A program made the position numbers and the translations under genes. Positions 17,196 through 26,398 of a stretch of 64,000 nt of DNA are shown in pieces (position 1 is the first letter of the stretch; every line of letters begins with the position of its first letter). The stretch is from an uncultured Bacteroidales bacterium (GTDB taxonomy: Bacteria; Bacteroidota; Bacteroidia; Bacteroidales; UBA932). The notes beneath the pieces are model-generated. The model searched no databases, was not told the origin of the DNA, and saw only the letters and a list, made by a program, of their open reading frames with translations. The stretch covers positions 1-64,000 of the forward strand of contig ONMJ01000004.1 of the NCBI GenBank assembly GCA_900318955.1, written 5' to 3'.

Positions 17196-18401
17196 ATGTC
17201 CCTGCCGCTCCTGTTCGCACGGCGCTACCTCTTTTCCCGCAGCTCGCATAGTGTGATAAACATAATTTCGGGAATCTGCGTCGCCGGAATGGCGATAGGA
17301 ACGGCTGCGCTCATTATTATTCTCTCCGTCTTCAACGGCTTCAACCGGCTTGTCTCCGACTCCCTCTCAGAGGTCGCTCCAGACATTCTCGTCTCCCCTA
17401 CCAAGGGGAAGGTCTTTGTCCCGAAGGGAGAGGCATTCGAATGGGCATATGAGAACGACGATGTTCTCAATATGTCAGAAGTACTTGAAGAGCAAGTTTT
17501 TATCTCATACGACGGGAAGCAGGCGCTCGCAAAAGCGAAAGGAGTAGATAATGTCTATGAGGAGGAATCGCCTCTTAAAAACCACATTAAAGACGGCGAA
17601 TTCATTCTACGTTTCGGGGATCTAAAGAAGGCTGTCGTAGGGATGGGACTCGCGTATAATCTCGGCATCTCTCCGAGATTTCTCTCCCCGATAGAGATAT
17701 ACTATCCGGTTCGGGATGCGAAAGTTTCCCTTTCGAATCCGATGAATTCCCTCTCAGAAGTAGACGTCAGGCCATCCGGTCTTTTCTCCATCAACGCCAC
17801 TCTCGACAATGAACTCATTATCGTTCCCATCGAGACGATGAGGGAACTTCTTCATTATGAGAACGAAGTCTCCGCCGTGGAAATCAGAACTGCGGATGGA
17901 GCAAGCGTACAAAAGGTCGCAGACGGACTCAAAGAGAGACTCGGGCCTGATTTCAAGGTCCTTAACCGCTATGAGCAGAATGAGAATCTCTTCAAGATGA
18001 TGAGATACGAAAAGCTCGCGATCTATATGATCCTGATTTTCATTATCATCATTATCGCCTTCAATATCTTTGCTTCTCTGACAATGCTTGTTATAGAGAA
18101 GAAGGATGATATATCAACTCTGAAGAGCCTGGGGGCAACAGACTCTCTTGTCAGAAGGATTTTTGTGATGGAAGGATGGATGATTTCTCTGCTCGGGCTC
18201 GCAATAGGACTTCTCATCGGCGTTGCTTTCGCCCTTCTCCAGCAGAAGTTCGGATTCATCAAGATGCCGGGCAACTACGTGGTCACATCTTATCCGATTG
18301 TCCTAAAACTTACTGACATACTTTGGACGGTAGCCGGAGTAGCCGGTGTCGGATATTTAATCGCTCTTCTGCCGACACTCAAGAAAACTGAAAACCAATA
18401 A
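17196..18401 (+). CDS. LolC/LolE-type (FtsX/MacB superfamily) ABC transporter permease
   Basis: The 401-residue inner membrane protein has an N-terminal transmembrane helix (about 20-45), a large periplasmic domain, and three C-terminal helices (about 272-297, 320-345 and 365-390). The cytoplasmic motif ALLIGVAFA/LKSLGATDSLVRRIF is the FtsX-type coupling region. Such permeases pair with a LolD-type ATPase to release lipoproteins toward the outer membrane. No ATPase gene is adjacent, so it must be encoded elsewhere. It begins on the base after the rbfA stop. Confidence 0.9.
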   Translation: MSLPLLFARRYLFSRSSHSVINIISGICVAGMAIGTAALIIILSVFNGFNRLVSDSLSEVAPDILVSPTKGKVFVPKGEAFEWAYENDDVLNMSEVLEEQVFISYDGKQALAKAKGVDNVYEEESPLKNHIKDGEFILRFGDLKKAVVGMGLAYNLGISPRFLSPIEIYYPVRDAKVSLSNPMNSLSEVDVRPSGLFSINATLDNELIIVPIETMRELLHYENEVSAVEIRTADGASVQKVADGLKERLGPDFKVLNRYEQNENLFKMMRYEKLAIYMILIFIIIIIAFNIFASLTMLVIEKKDDISTLKSLGATDSLVRRIFVMEGWMISLLGLAIGLLIGVAFALLQQKFGFIKMPGNYVVTSYPIVLKLTDILWTVAGVAGVGYLIALLPTLKKTENQ

Positions 18402-18408
18402 TTAAAAA

Positions 18409-19863
18409 ATGAAAAGGATAATTGTCATCGCTGCTTCAATCTTCTCTGCAGCAATTGTTTCCGCTCAGAATAATGGAGGGATTTCCTCCGATATGCTCGC
18501 TGAAATATCCAAAGGATACGAAGGGACCGGGGCTGACAAGGCAATAAAGAACGCTCTGGCCACCACCCCGATCAATACCCTTGCGATCAATAGCGAAAAC
18601 GCTGCAATGATCGATACCCACTTCTCTGACAGGGTAAAGACCAAGGGCCATACCGACCAAAAATCCTCAGGGCGCTGCTGGCTGTTCACGGGGCTTAATG
18701 TCCTCAGGGCAAAGATGATAACACAGCATGACCTCGGCTCCTTCACTTTCTCCCAGAATTATGTCTTCTTCTATGACCAGCTCGAGAAAGCGAATCTTTT
18801 CCTTCAGGGCATCATAGACACAAGGAAGCTCCCTGATGACGACCGCGAAGTTGACTGGCTGTTCTCCAACCCCATCGGAGACGGCGGCCAGTTCACCGGG
18901 GTTTCCAATCTGATCACAAAATACGGCGTCGTCCCTTCAGAGGTAATGCCCGAGACATTCTGTGCCAACAATACCGCCCAGATGAGGACACAGATTGCCA
19001 CCAAACTCCGGGAGGATGGCCTCAGGCTGCGTCAGGCATATAAAAAGGCCATGACCATTCCGGATGGGAAGAGATACCAGAAAGGAAATCTCAAGATGGA
19101 AAGAAAGGATGCTGCAGCTCTGGAGAACCTTGAAAAGATGAAAATCGAGCAGTTGAAGGAGATATACCACATCCTCGCTCTTTGCCTCGGAGTTCCTCCG
19201 ACAGAGTTTGAATGGACCAGATACAACTCCAAAGGCGAATTCGTCAGCACCAAGACATATACTCCAAAGTCCTTCTACGACGAATTCGTAGGCGCTGACC
19301 TCGAGGGCGGTTACATAATGGTGATGAACGATCCATGCCGCGAATATTTCAAGACTTATGAAATCCAGTATGACCGCCATGTTTACGATGGAGACAACTG
19401 GGTATACCTCAACCTTCCCATCGACAGGATAAAGGAAATGGCCATTGCTTCCATCAAGGACGACACAGCAATGTACTTCTCATGCGACGTCGGCAAATTC
19501 TTCAACCGCTCAAACGGTGTTCTCGATGTCAACAACTTCAACTACGCCGATCTGATGGGGGTAGAATTCGGTATGGACAAGAAGGAAAGAGTTCAGACCC
19601 ATGCCAGTGGCTCTTCCCACGCCATGACCTTGATTGCTGTTGACCTGAAGGATGGAAAACCTGTAAAATGGATGGTGGAAAATAGCTGGGGGCCGACTAG
19701 CGGCTACAACGGCGATCTCATCATGACCGACGAATGGTTCGACGAGTACATGTTCCGCCTCGTTGTAGAGAAGAAATATGTACCCGCCGACATCCTTTCT
19801 CTGATGGATCAGAAGCCTACCCTCCTTCCCGCATGGGATCCCATGTTCCTTCCGGAGGAATAG
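18409..19863 (+). CDS. C1B cysteine peptidase (bleomycin hydrolase/aminopeptidase C-like), exported
   Basis: The 484-residue papain-fold enzyme has the catalytic Cys90 in KSSGRCWLF, His404 in GSSHAMTL and Asn425 in ENSWG. It begins with a signal peptide (about 1-19), whereas PepC and bleomycin hydrolase are cytoplasmic, so an aminopeptidase role in the periplasm is inferred. It starts 7 bases after the permease stop and likely belongs to the tyrS-rbfA transcript. The convergent GH3 gene ends only 8 bases away and no terminator is visible between them. Confidence 0.92.
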   Translation: MKRIIVIAASIFSAAIVSAQNNGGISSDMLAEISKGYEGTGADKAIKNALATTPINTLAINSENAAMIDTHFSDRVKTKGHTDQKSSGRCWLFTGLNVLRAKMITQHDLGSFTFSQNYVFFYDQLEKANLFLQGIIDTRKLPDDDREVDWLFSNPIGDGGQFTGVSNLITKYGVVPSEVMPETFCANNTAQMRTQIATKLREDGLRLRQAYKKAMTIPDGKRYQKGNLKMERKDAAALENLEKMKIEQLKEIYHILALCLGVPPTEFEWTRYNSKGEFVSTKTYTPKSFYDEFVGADLEGGYIMVMNDPCREYFKTYEIQYDRHVYDGDNWVYLNLPIDRIKEMAIASIKDDTAMYFSCDVGKFFNRSNGVLDVNNFNYADLMGVEFGMDKKERVQTHASGSSHAMTLIAVDLKDGKPVKWMVENSWGPTSGYNGDLIMTDEWFDEYMFRLVVEKKYVPADILSLMDQKPTLLPAWDPMFLPEE

Positions 19864-19871
19864 GGGTTCCT

Positions 19872-22184
19872 CTATTTGATATTCGGAGTATCCCAGACTT
19901 TGGTCTCTGTACAATGTATAGGGACAGAGAGTACGCCGCAGGAGATGCGGAAATCGCCCTCCTCAAGGCGCCAGCGGCCATCAGAGCCGACAAAAGCGAG
20001 CTCGGAAGCAGGGACGGTGAATTCAACTGTCTTGGTCTCTCCGAAATCAAGAGATATTTTTTCGAAAGCCCTCAGGCGCTTGACATCGGGGATTATTGAA
20101 GCTACAAGATCGCTCGAATAGAGAAGGACAGCTTCCTTACCAGGGCGGGCGCTTGTATTACGGACGGTCACGGAGAAACGGAGCTCGTCACCTGCTTTAA
20201 ATTCAGAGCCGGAAAGGACTTTGAGGTCGGAATACTTGAATGTAGAGTAGCTCAGGCCATGTCCGAAAGGCCACTGGACATCCATAACCGCATCATAATT
20301 GTACATACCTTCCATCATCTCCCTGTGCTCGGAGACCTTGTAATCATATGTATGAAGGGCGTGAACATGCTTTGAGTATGTAAACGGAAGGCGTCCGCTG
20401 AAATTCTCATCCCCCGAAAGGAGGGCGGCAAGGGCATCTCCCCCATAATTGCTCGGGAGCATTACATCGACAACGGCCGAGGCAAGAGGCTCAATGTCCC
20501 CGATAATACGGGGACGTCCCTCATTAAGGACCAGGACAATAGGCTTCCCGGTAGCTGCAAGAGCCTTTACAAGGGCCTTCTGCTTTGAGGAAAGATTCAG
20601 ATCGTCCATATTGCCGGGGCTCTCGCAGTAAGAGTTCTCCCCTACGCAGGCAATGATAATATCTACAAATCCAGCAGCAGTAACCGCTCTGGAGATTTCA
20701 GAGTCATCCTCGTCCTGCCATGACGGGCCGGTGTATTTGACTCCTTCCATCAGGAAGACTTTTCCTATTCCGAAACGCTCCCTGAGGGCCTCGTAGAAGG
20801 TATTGTATTCAGGGGCGAAATCATCCGCACTCCCCTGCCAGGTATATGACCAGCCACCGTTCTGGGCACGAAGAGAATTAGCATTCGGACCTGTTACAAG
20901 GATCTTTTTTCCTTCCCCGATAGGAAGGATTCCACCTTCATTCTTAAGAAGAACTTCCGATTCGAGAGCCGCCTCATAAGACGCCTTTCGGAATTCTTCA
21001 GAACCAAATCGCTCGAGAGACGGCTTCCAGGTAGGATTGTCGAAAAGGCCCAATCTGACCTTTAAGCGAAGAATCCTTCTCACAGCATCATCAATGCGGG
21101 ACATAGGAATCTTTCCCTCCTCGACAAGAGCCTTGATATCTTCGCAGCACTTCGTATCATAAGGGTCCATAATCATGTCAATACCTGCATTTATCCCAAT
21201 CCGAAGGGCATCCTTCTTGTCGGCTGCGACATGGTCCCGAGCAAAGAGATTGTCAATATCTGCCCAGTCAGTAACGAACATTCCGTCCCAACCGAGATCC
21301 TTTTTGACCCATCCCGTAAGGAGCTCCTCATTGGCATGAGTCGGAACTCCATTGATTGAAGCCGAATTCACCATAGCAGTAAGCGCCCCTGCCTCGAAGC
21401 ACTCTTTGAAAGGACGGAAGTACTTCTCTCTCAAGTCATTCTCGGGAACATAAGCAGGTGTACGGTCTTTTCCAGAAAGAGGTACTCCATACGCCATGTA
21501 GTGCTTGATACTGACTGCGGCATGCTCAAGATCGACGTGGTCGCGGTCCTCTCCCTGAATGGCATTCATCTCAGCGACAGCCATTTCCGAAGAGAGGAAG
21601 GGATCCTCGCCCCAGCTCTCCCAATGGCGCGGCCAGCGAGGATCCCGGCCAAGATCCATCACCGGAGAGAAAACCCAAGGGACCATAGCCGCCCTGGATT
21701 CATAAGCAATAGCCTCGCCCATAGCGGAGGCGTAAGAGCGATTGAAAGTAGCCGCAAGATTTATCTCCTGAGGGAAGAATGTGCCGTCCGAGAGATAGGT
21801 CGCCCCATGGATCATATCCAGGCCGTAGATACATGGAATGCCTATTTCCTCCATGGATTTATTCTGAATGACCTTGATCATTTCAGCTGTCTCCGCTCTT
21901 GAATGGGCCTTGTCACCCATAACATTCAGGATTGAACCGACCTTGTATTTTCCAATAATCTCGTCGAGCTTGGCAGGATCAAGACCGTCCCTCGAGGAAT
22001 TCTCTAGAACACTTATAGTCAGCTGCACCATCTGACCGACCTTTTCTTCAAGGGTCATTCCGCTAAGTACTTCATTTACTTTAGCTTCTACGAGAGGGTC
22101 GCCATCGGATGGAGGAGTAGAAACCTTAGCAGTACAACCTGCAATAAGCAGGACCGCCAGAAGAATAAATGGAGCTTTTTTCAT
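19872..22184 (-). CDS. Glycoside hydrolase family 3 lipoprotein (beta-glucosidase-like)
   Basis: The 770-residue protein has a lipoprotein signal (IAGC, Cys17) and the three-domain GH3 plan: a TIM-barrel domain with the SIKHYMAYG motif and the nucleophile Asp306 in FVTDWAD, an alpha/beta sandwich domain (about 410-610), and a C-terminal fibronectin-like domain (about 680-765). It resembles BglX-type periplasmic beta-glucosidases, which release glucose or related sugars from beta-linked oligosaccharides. The exact sugar is not deducible. It is the last gene of a polA-sigma-rsmG-GH3 operon and its start overlaps the rsmG stop by 4 bases. Confidence 0.93.
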   Translation of the reverse strand: MKKAPFILLAVLLIAGCTAKVSTPPSDGDPLVEAKVNEVLSGMTLEEKVGQMVQLTISVLENSSRDGLDPAKLDEIIGKYKVGSILNVMGDKAHSRAETAEMIKVIQNKSMEEIGIPCIYGLDMIHGATYLSDGTFFPQEINLAATFNRSYASAMGEAIAYESRAAMVPWVFSPVMDLGRDPRWPRHWESWGEDPFLSSEMAVAEMNAIQGEDRDHVDLEHAAVSIKHYMAYGVPLSGKDRTPAYVPENDLREKYFRPFKECFEAGALTAMVNSASINGVPTHANEELLTGWVKKDLGWDGMFVTDWADIDNLFARDHVAADKKDALRIGINAGIDMIMDPYDTKCCEDIKALVEEGKIPMSRIDDAVRRILRLKVRLGLFDNPTWKPSLERFGSEEFRKASYEAALESEVLLKNEGGILPIGEGKKILVTGPNANSLRAQNGGWSYTWQGSADDFAPEYNTFYEALRERFGIGKVFLMEGVKYTGPSWQDEDDSEISRAVTAAGFVDIIIACVGENSYCESPGNMDDLNLSSKQKALVKALAATGKPIVLVLNEGRPRIIGDIEPLASAVVDVMLPSNYGGDALAALLSGDENFSGRLPFTYSKHVHALHTYDYKVSEHREMMEGMYNYDAVMDVQWPFGHGLSYSTFKYSDLKVLSGSEFKAGDELRFSVTVRNTSARPGKEAVLLYSSDLVASIIPDVKRLRAFEKISLDFGETKTVEFTVPASELAFVGSDGRWRLEEGDFRISCGVLSVPIHCTETKVWDTPNIK

Positions 22185-22834
22185 ATGATATCGACAATTA
22201 GTTTTCCTTTGAAATACTCTTCAGAGAGCCATGAGTCTACCGGCCAGGTCGAAACTGATCCTTTTTTCATCCTATAACGGCCCATCATCTCGGCAATCTC
22301 CTCATTGACATCACCTCCCTTGAGATAGAGGACATGCTGCTTGTAGCGACCTTTGATCCATGGGTAGAAATCCTGAAGCGAAGCTACCGCCCTCGAGACC
22401 ACGAAATCAAACTGCCGTCCGAGGGATTCCGCCCTTGCATTGACGACCTCTACGTTCTCAAGTCCAAGCGCTTCCGATACTCCGGAGGCAACGATTGTCT
22501 TTTTCCCGACTGAGTCACAAAGAGTGAAATGAGCATCCGGGAACATTACGGCTAGAGGGATACCGGGGAAACCACCGCCGCATCCAAGATCCAGCACCGA
22601 AGAGTTTCTGAACTTTTCTTCCATCCCGGGGCAAAGCTGGAGGTATCTTGCTATTGCGAGCGAGTGGAGGATATGGTGAGAGTAAAGATTGTCAATGTCT
22701 TTCCTGGAAATTACATTGATCTTCGAATTCCAATCCCTGTAGAGGGAATCCATCATGAGGAACTTCTCCTCCTGAGAAGGGCTCAGCAAGGGAAAGAATT
22801 CTTTTAGAAACGATATGAATTCAGGTCCTGTCAT
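22181..22834 (-). CDS. rsmG: 16S rRNA m7G527 methyltransferase RsmG
   Basis: RsmG methylates N7 of G527 in 16S rRNA; its loss gives low-level streptomycin resistance in other bacteria. The 217-residue protein has the SAM-binding motif LDLGCGGGFPGIPLAV and the upstream NVISRKDIDNLYSHHILHS segment typical of the family. The FVVSRAVASL motif follows. It starts 1 base after the sigma factor stop and overlaps the GH3 start. Confidence 0.96.
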   Translation of the reverse strand: MTGPEFISFLKEFFPLLSPSQEEKFLMMDSLYRDWNSKINVISRKDIDNLYSHHILHSLAIARYLQLCPGMEEKFRNSSVLDLGCGGGFPGIPLAVMFPDAHFTLCDSVGKKTIVASGVSEALGLENVEVVNARAESLGRQFDFVVSRAVASLQDFYPWIKGRYKQHVLYLKGGDVNEEIAEMMGRYRMKKGSVSTWPVDSWLSEEYFKGKLIVDII

Positions 22835-22835
22835 C

Positions 22836-23432
22836 TTAGCTTATTTCTCCCATATGCATCAAGGCGGCAAGCTTTTCCTTGCCACGGCGAATACGTGTCT
22901 TAACTGTATTTAGCTCGAGCCCTAGAGTCGTTGCAATCTTCTCATATTCAAGTTCTTCCACCATATATAACCGCATAACTTCGCGGTATAGAGACGGGAG
23001 CTCCTCAAGATATGCCATCAAACGGTCATGGGCTTCCTGGTTGATAATCTCATCCTCGGGATTGACTTCGGCAATGACATCAATTCCCTCGTCGCTCATC
23101 TCGGCGTCCTTGTTTTTTATATGCTCCTTTTTCTCATCCTCCCGTCTTATCACGCCGAGGTGGTCGAGAGCAGTTCTGATTGCAATAGTATTGAGCCAGG
23201 GGCCTATCTCCCTTGAAGAATCAAAACTGTCGAGCTTTGAGAAGAATTTCTGGAAGGTCACCGAGACCACATCATCCACATCGGCCACCCAGTTGAAGTA
23301 GCCTGAAACACGGTTTTTCACCGAATCCAAATACCTCCCGTAGATCGCTCTGAAAGCGATCTGGTCCCCTCGTTTGGCCTTCTCAACGAGGTCCTTGTCG
23401 GACATATCTTTATAGTCGTACTGCATAATCAT
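22836..23432 (-). CDS. RNA polymerase sigma factor, ECF type
   Basis: The 198-residue protein has a sigma-70 region 2 (about residues 20-90, with DVDDVVSVTFQKFF) and region 4 (about 140-190, with YEKIATTLGLELNTVKTRIRRGK), joined by an acidic linker. This is the layout of an ECF sigma factor. No anti-sigma gene is adjacent. The start overlaps the polA stop (TGATG at 23430-23434), implying coupled translation; an ATG 6 bases further is an alternative. A sigma factor within a polA/rsmG operon is a recurring arrangement in Bacteroidales; its regulon is unknown. Confidence 0.9.
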   Translation of the reverse strand: MIMQYDYKDMSDKDLVEKAKRGDQIAFRAIYGRYLDSVKNRVSGYFNWVADVDDVVSVTFQKFFSKLDSFDSSREIGPWLNTIAIRTALDHLGVIRREDEKKEHIKNKDAEMSDEGIDVIAEVNPEDEIINQEAHDRLMAYLEELPSLYREVMRLYMVEELEYEKIATTLGLELNTVKTRIRRGKEKLAALMHMGEIS

Positions 23433-26047
23433 CAATGCGCTTCCAACCAATTCTTTCCTATATTGCACTCAACTGTCAGCGGGACGGAAAGCTTCACTAC
23501 ACTTTCCATCTCCCGTACGACAATCTCCTTCATAATATCCTCCTCGCCTTTTACAACATCGAAGAGAAGTTCGTCATGAATCTGAAGGACCATCCTGCTC
23601 TTCACTCCCGCTTCCTTCATCGCCCTGTCCACATTGATCATGGCGAGTTTGATCACATCGGCAGCTGTCCCCTGAATCGGTGCGTTGACTGCATTTCGCT
23701 CCGAAAGAGCACGTACAGTGGCATTATGAGAGTTGATGTCGGGAAGATAACGGCGGCGGCCGAAAATAGTCTCTACATAGCCGTTCTCCTTGGCGGATTC
23801 AATGGTATCTTTGATGAAAGAGTTGATCGCAGGGAAACTCTCGAAATAATCGTCTATCAGCTTCTTGGCCTCTTTCCTTCCGATACGGAGCCTCTGGGCA
23901 AGGCCAAAGGACGAAATCCCATACATAATGCCGAAATTGGCCGTCTTGGCAATTCTCCGCTCATCTGAGGTAACCTCGGAATGATCTTTTCCGAATATTT
24001 TAGCAGCCGTTGCCTGATGGACATCCACCCCGTCCCGGAAAGCCTTGATAAGGTGCTCGTCGCAGCTTAGATGGGCCATTATCCTCAGCTCGATCTGGGA
24101 ATAGTCGGCTGACATTACAAGTCCGTCCGGGGTCCCTGGAACAAAGGCTTTACGGATTTCCTTGCCCCGCTCGGTTCTTATCGGGATATTCTGGAGATTT
24201 GGATTAGAGCTGGAAAGCCTCCCTGTCGCAGTGAGCGCCTGATTGAAAGTAGTATGTACTCTGCCATCTACCGGAGAGACGAATGTAGGGAACGGCTCGA
24301 TGTAGGTTGAAAGAAGCTTCTTGACCGCTCTGAATTCGAGAATCTCATCGACTACCGGATGACGGTCGGCAATCTCCAGCAAAGTTGTTTCATCTGTAGA
24401 ATACTGGCCCCTGGCACTCTTTTTAGCCTTCGGGTCGAGCTTCATCTTATCGAAGAGGACATCGCCGACCTGCTTTGGGGAAGATACATTCAGGGTCGGC
24501 TCGCCAGTCATCTGCCGTATACGTTTCTCCCTTTCTACCATCTCTGCCCTGAGTCCTTCGGCAAAAGATGCTATCTGTCCCATATCGACCTTCACTCCAT
24601 CCCTTTCCATCTTTGAGAGTATCTTGGAAAGAGGTTCTTCCATCTTCTCATATAAGTCCATGAGAGGACCGGCTTCCTCGCTTATCTTCTGTCCAAGAAG
24701 AAGGATGGCGACAGCTTCTTTGGCGCGTGAGCGTTTAGGAGCGGAGTCCGCTTCATCGAACAGAGAGAGAGTCGACACCGCCTCCGAAGGCTCTTCGATA
24801 TCCATTCCAAGATAGCTCTTTGCAAGGATTTCCACCTTATGACTCTTCTCAGGATTGATAAGATAGTGCATCAGCTCTATGTCCATCCTTCTTCCCCCAA
24901 GAGTAATTCCCGCTGCGGCAAGGAGGTTGGATTGGAGTTTAAGGTCATACCCGTATTTAATTATGGAAGGATCTTCAAGGATTGCCTTGAAATCCTGAGG
25001 GGAGCCGCAAGAGGCAACGTTACCATCAGCGGCGAGAGTGACAGATGAGATGCCGGAGAATATCCCTGGCCCGTCAGGGTCGAGAATCAAAGCAACCTTG
25101 GAAGAAGGGTTAAAATCCTTTGGAAGTACTTCTTTTACAACCACTTCCTCTCTCTCGTCCTTTACCGCTTCCCGCTTTACACGGGGAAGGAAACGAAGGA
25201 GAGAATTGAACTCATATTTTTCGAAAAGGTCGGCAAGTGACGGGCTGAAGTCCATGTTGATCTCAAGGTCCTCAGCGGAAACGTCAAGATCCATGTCAGT
25301 CTTTATAGTTACGAGCTCCTTACTCAGTCCAATATGATCCCTTGCCTCCTCGAACATGGCCTTCTGCCTTGGCGGCAACTCGTCAAGATGGGCATAAATA
25401 TTCTCTATCGACCCGTACTTCGAGATAAGTTTGCCGGCTCCGACCTCTCCTACTCCCTTAACCCCGGGGACGTTATCAGCCGTATCGCCGCAAATCGCCA
25501 GCATATCGATAACCTGAATCGGGTCCAGGATATTGTACTTGGAGCAAATGGCCGCGGCATCGATAATCTCTGACTCGCCACCACCCTTCCCGGGCTTATA
25601 CTGGAAAACATGGTCAGAGATAAGCTGTCCATAGTCCTTGTCGGGGGTAACCATATAGACGTCAAATCCTTCCCTCTCAAAACGCTTCGACATCGATCCG
25701 ATAACGTCATCGGCCTCAAATCCGGGGACCATTACAACCGGGATATTCATAGCCTTGATAATCTCGGTCATCGGCTCCAGGGAATCGATTATAAGCTGCG
25801 GAGTCGGAGGGCGGGTACCTTTATACTCCGGATAGAGTTCATTCCGGAAAGTTCCTCCCGGAGGATCGAAGGAGACAGCCAGATGGGTAGGTTTCTCCCT
25901 CTCAATCATCTCGAGGATATACTTGGTAACACCGTATAGAATCGACATATCGGCCCCTTTGGAATTAATCATGGGCCTTTGGAGGAATGCATAGTACATC
26001 TTGAAGATGAGTGCATGTCCGTCTATCAGGAAAAGTCTTCCGCTCAT
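23432..26047 (-). CDS. polA: DNA polymerase I
   Basis: The 871-residue enzyme fills gaps in repair and removes RNA primers. An N-terminal 5'-3' exonuclease domain (about 1-290; DGHALIFKMYYAF, ADDVIGS and DKDYGQL visible) precedes a 3'-5' exonuclease-like domain and the polymerase domain. Polymerase motif A (DYSQIELRIMAHLS), the O helix (RRIAKTANFGIMYGIS) and motif C (QIHDELLFDV) are intact. The proofreading domain appears degenerate: the first carboxylate motif reads LDPDG and the second lacks its Asp (GYDLKLQ). The ATG at 26047 is chosen because the upstream frame lies in the promoter. First gene of a four-gene operon. Confidence 0.96.
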   Translation of the reverse strand: MSGRLFLIDGHALIFKMYYAFLQRPMINSKGADMSILYGVTKYILEMIEREKPTHLAVSFDPPGGTFRNELYPEYKGTRPPTPQLIIDSLEPMTEIIKAMNIPVVMVPGFEADDVIGSMSKRFEREGFDVYMVTPDKDYGQLISDHVFQYKPGKGGGESEIIDAAAICSKYNILDPIQVIDMLAICGDTADNVPGVKGVGEVGAGKLISKYGSIENIYAHLDELPPRQKAMFEEARDHIGLSKELVTIKTDMDLDVSAEDLEINMDFSPSLADLFEKYEFNSLLRFLPRVKREAVKDEREEVVVKEVLPKDFNPSSKVALILDPDGPGIFSGISSVTLAADGNVASCGSPQDFKAILEDPSIIKYGYDLKLQSNLLAAAGITLGGRRMDIELMHYLINPEKSHKVEILAKSYLGMDIEEPSEAVSTLSLFDEADSAPKRSRAKEAVAILLLGQKISEEAGPLMDLYEKMEEPLSKILSKMERDGVKVDMGQIASFAEGLRAEMVEREKRIRQMTGEPTLNVSSPKQVGDVLFDKMKLDPKAKKSARGQYSTDETTLLEIADRHPVVDEILEFRAVKKLLSTYIEPFPTFVSPVDGRVHTTFNQALTATGRLSSSNPNLQNIPIRTERGKEIRKAFVPGTPDGLVMSADYSQIELRIMAHLSCDEHLIKAFRDGVDVHQATAAKIFGKDHSEVTSDERRIAKTANFGIMYGISSFGLAQRLRIGRKEAKKLIDDYFESFPAINSFIKDTIESAKENGYVETIFGRRRYLPDINSHNATVRALSERNAVNAPIQGTAADVIKLAMINVDRAMKEAGVKSRMVLQIHDELLFDVVKGEEDIMKEIVVREMESVVKLSVPLTVECNIGKNWLEAH

Positions 26048-26053
26048 AAGGCT

Positions 26054-26061
26054 CAAAGATA
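26054..26061 (-). promoter_or_regulatory. -7 box of the polA operon promoter
   Basis: CAAAGATA on the plus strand is TATCTTTG on the minus strand. It ends 6 bases from the polA ATG, so the leader would be a few bases at most. Confidence 0.5.
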
Positions 26062-26090
26062 CGAAAAAAGCGAGATTCTCTAAAAAATAT

Positions 26091-26121
26091 TTTGAGGTTT
26101 CACTCAAAAAGATTACCTTTG
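26091..26121 (+). promoter_or_regulatory. Promoter of rpmH
   Basis: TTTG at 26091-26094 and TACCTTTG at 26114-26121 are 19 bases apart, an exact fit to the Bacteroidetes consensus. The start codon is 37 bases downstream. Confidence 0.8.
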
Positions 26122-26158
26122 CAACCCATTATCTGAAAAAATATAAAAATAAGATATC

Positions 26159-26311
26159 ATGAAAAGAACATTCCAACCTTCACGCCGCAAGCGCGTCAAC
26201 AAGCACGGATTCCGCGAGAGAATGTCTTCGGCCAATGGTCGTCGCGTCCTCGCCGCACGCCGCCGTCACTGCCGCAAGAAACTTACCGTTTCAGACGAAG
26301 ACCGCTGGTAG
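26159..26311 (+). CDS. rpmH: 50S ribosomal protein L34
   Basis: This very basic 50-residue protein begins [18 protein letters not shown] and contains the family core [11 protein letters not shown]. It is the standard length for L34. It is monocistronic, with a consensus promoter and a strong terminator. The usual neighbour rnpA is not adjacent, as is common in Bacteroidetes. Confidence 0.98.
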   Translation: MKRTFQPSRRKRVNKHGFRERMSSANGRRVLAARRRHCRKKLTVSDEDRW

Positions 26312-26334
26312 TACCGACGCCGGACGAAATTTCC

Positions 26335-26363
26335 AAGAGACCCTTTGAGGTCTCTTTTTTTTT
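26335..26363 (+). terminator. Intrinsic terminator of rpmH
   Basis: AAGAGACC (26335-26342) and GGTCTCTT (26349-26356) form an 8-base-pair stem with a 6-base loop, followed by a T-run to 26363. Confidence 0.9.
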
Positions 26364-26398
26364 GCTTAAATTAGCCCACGGACTAAAACCACATTATA

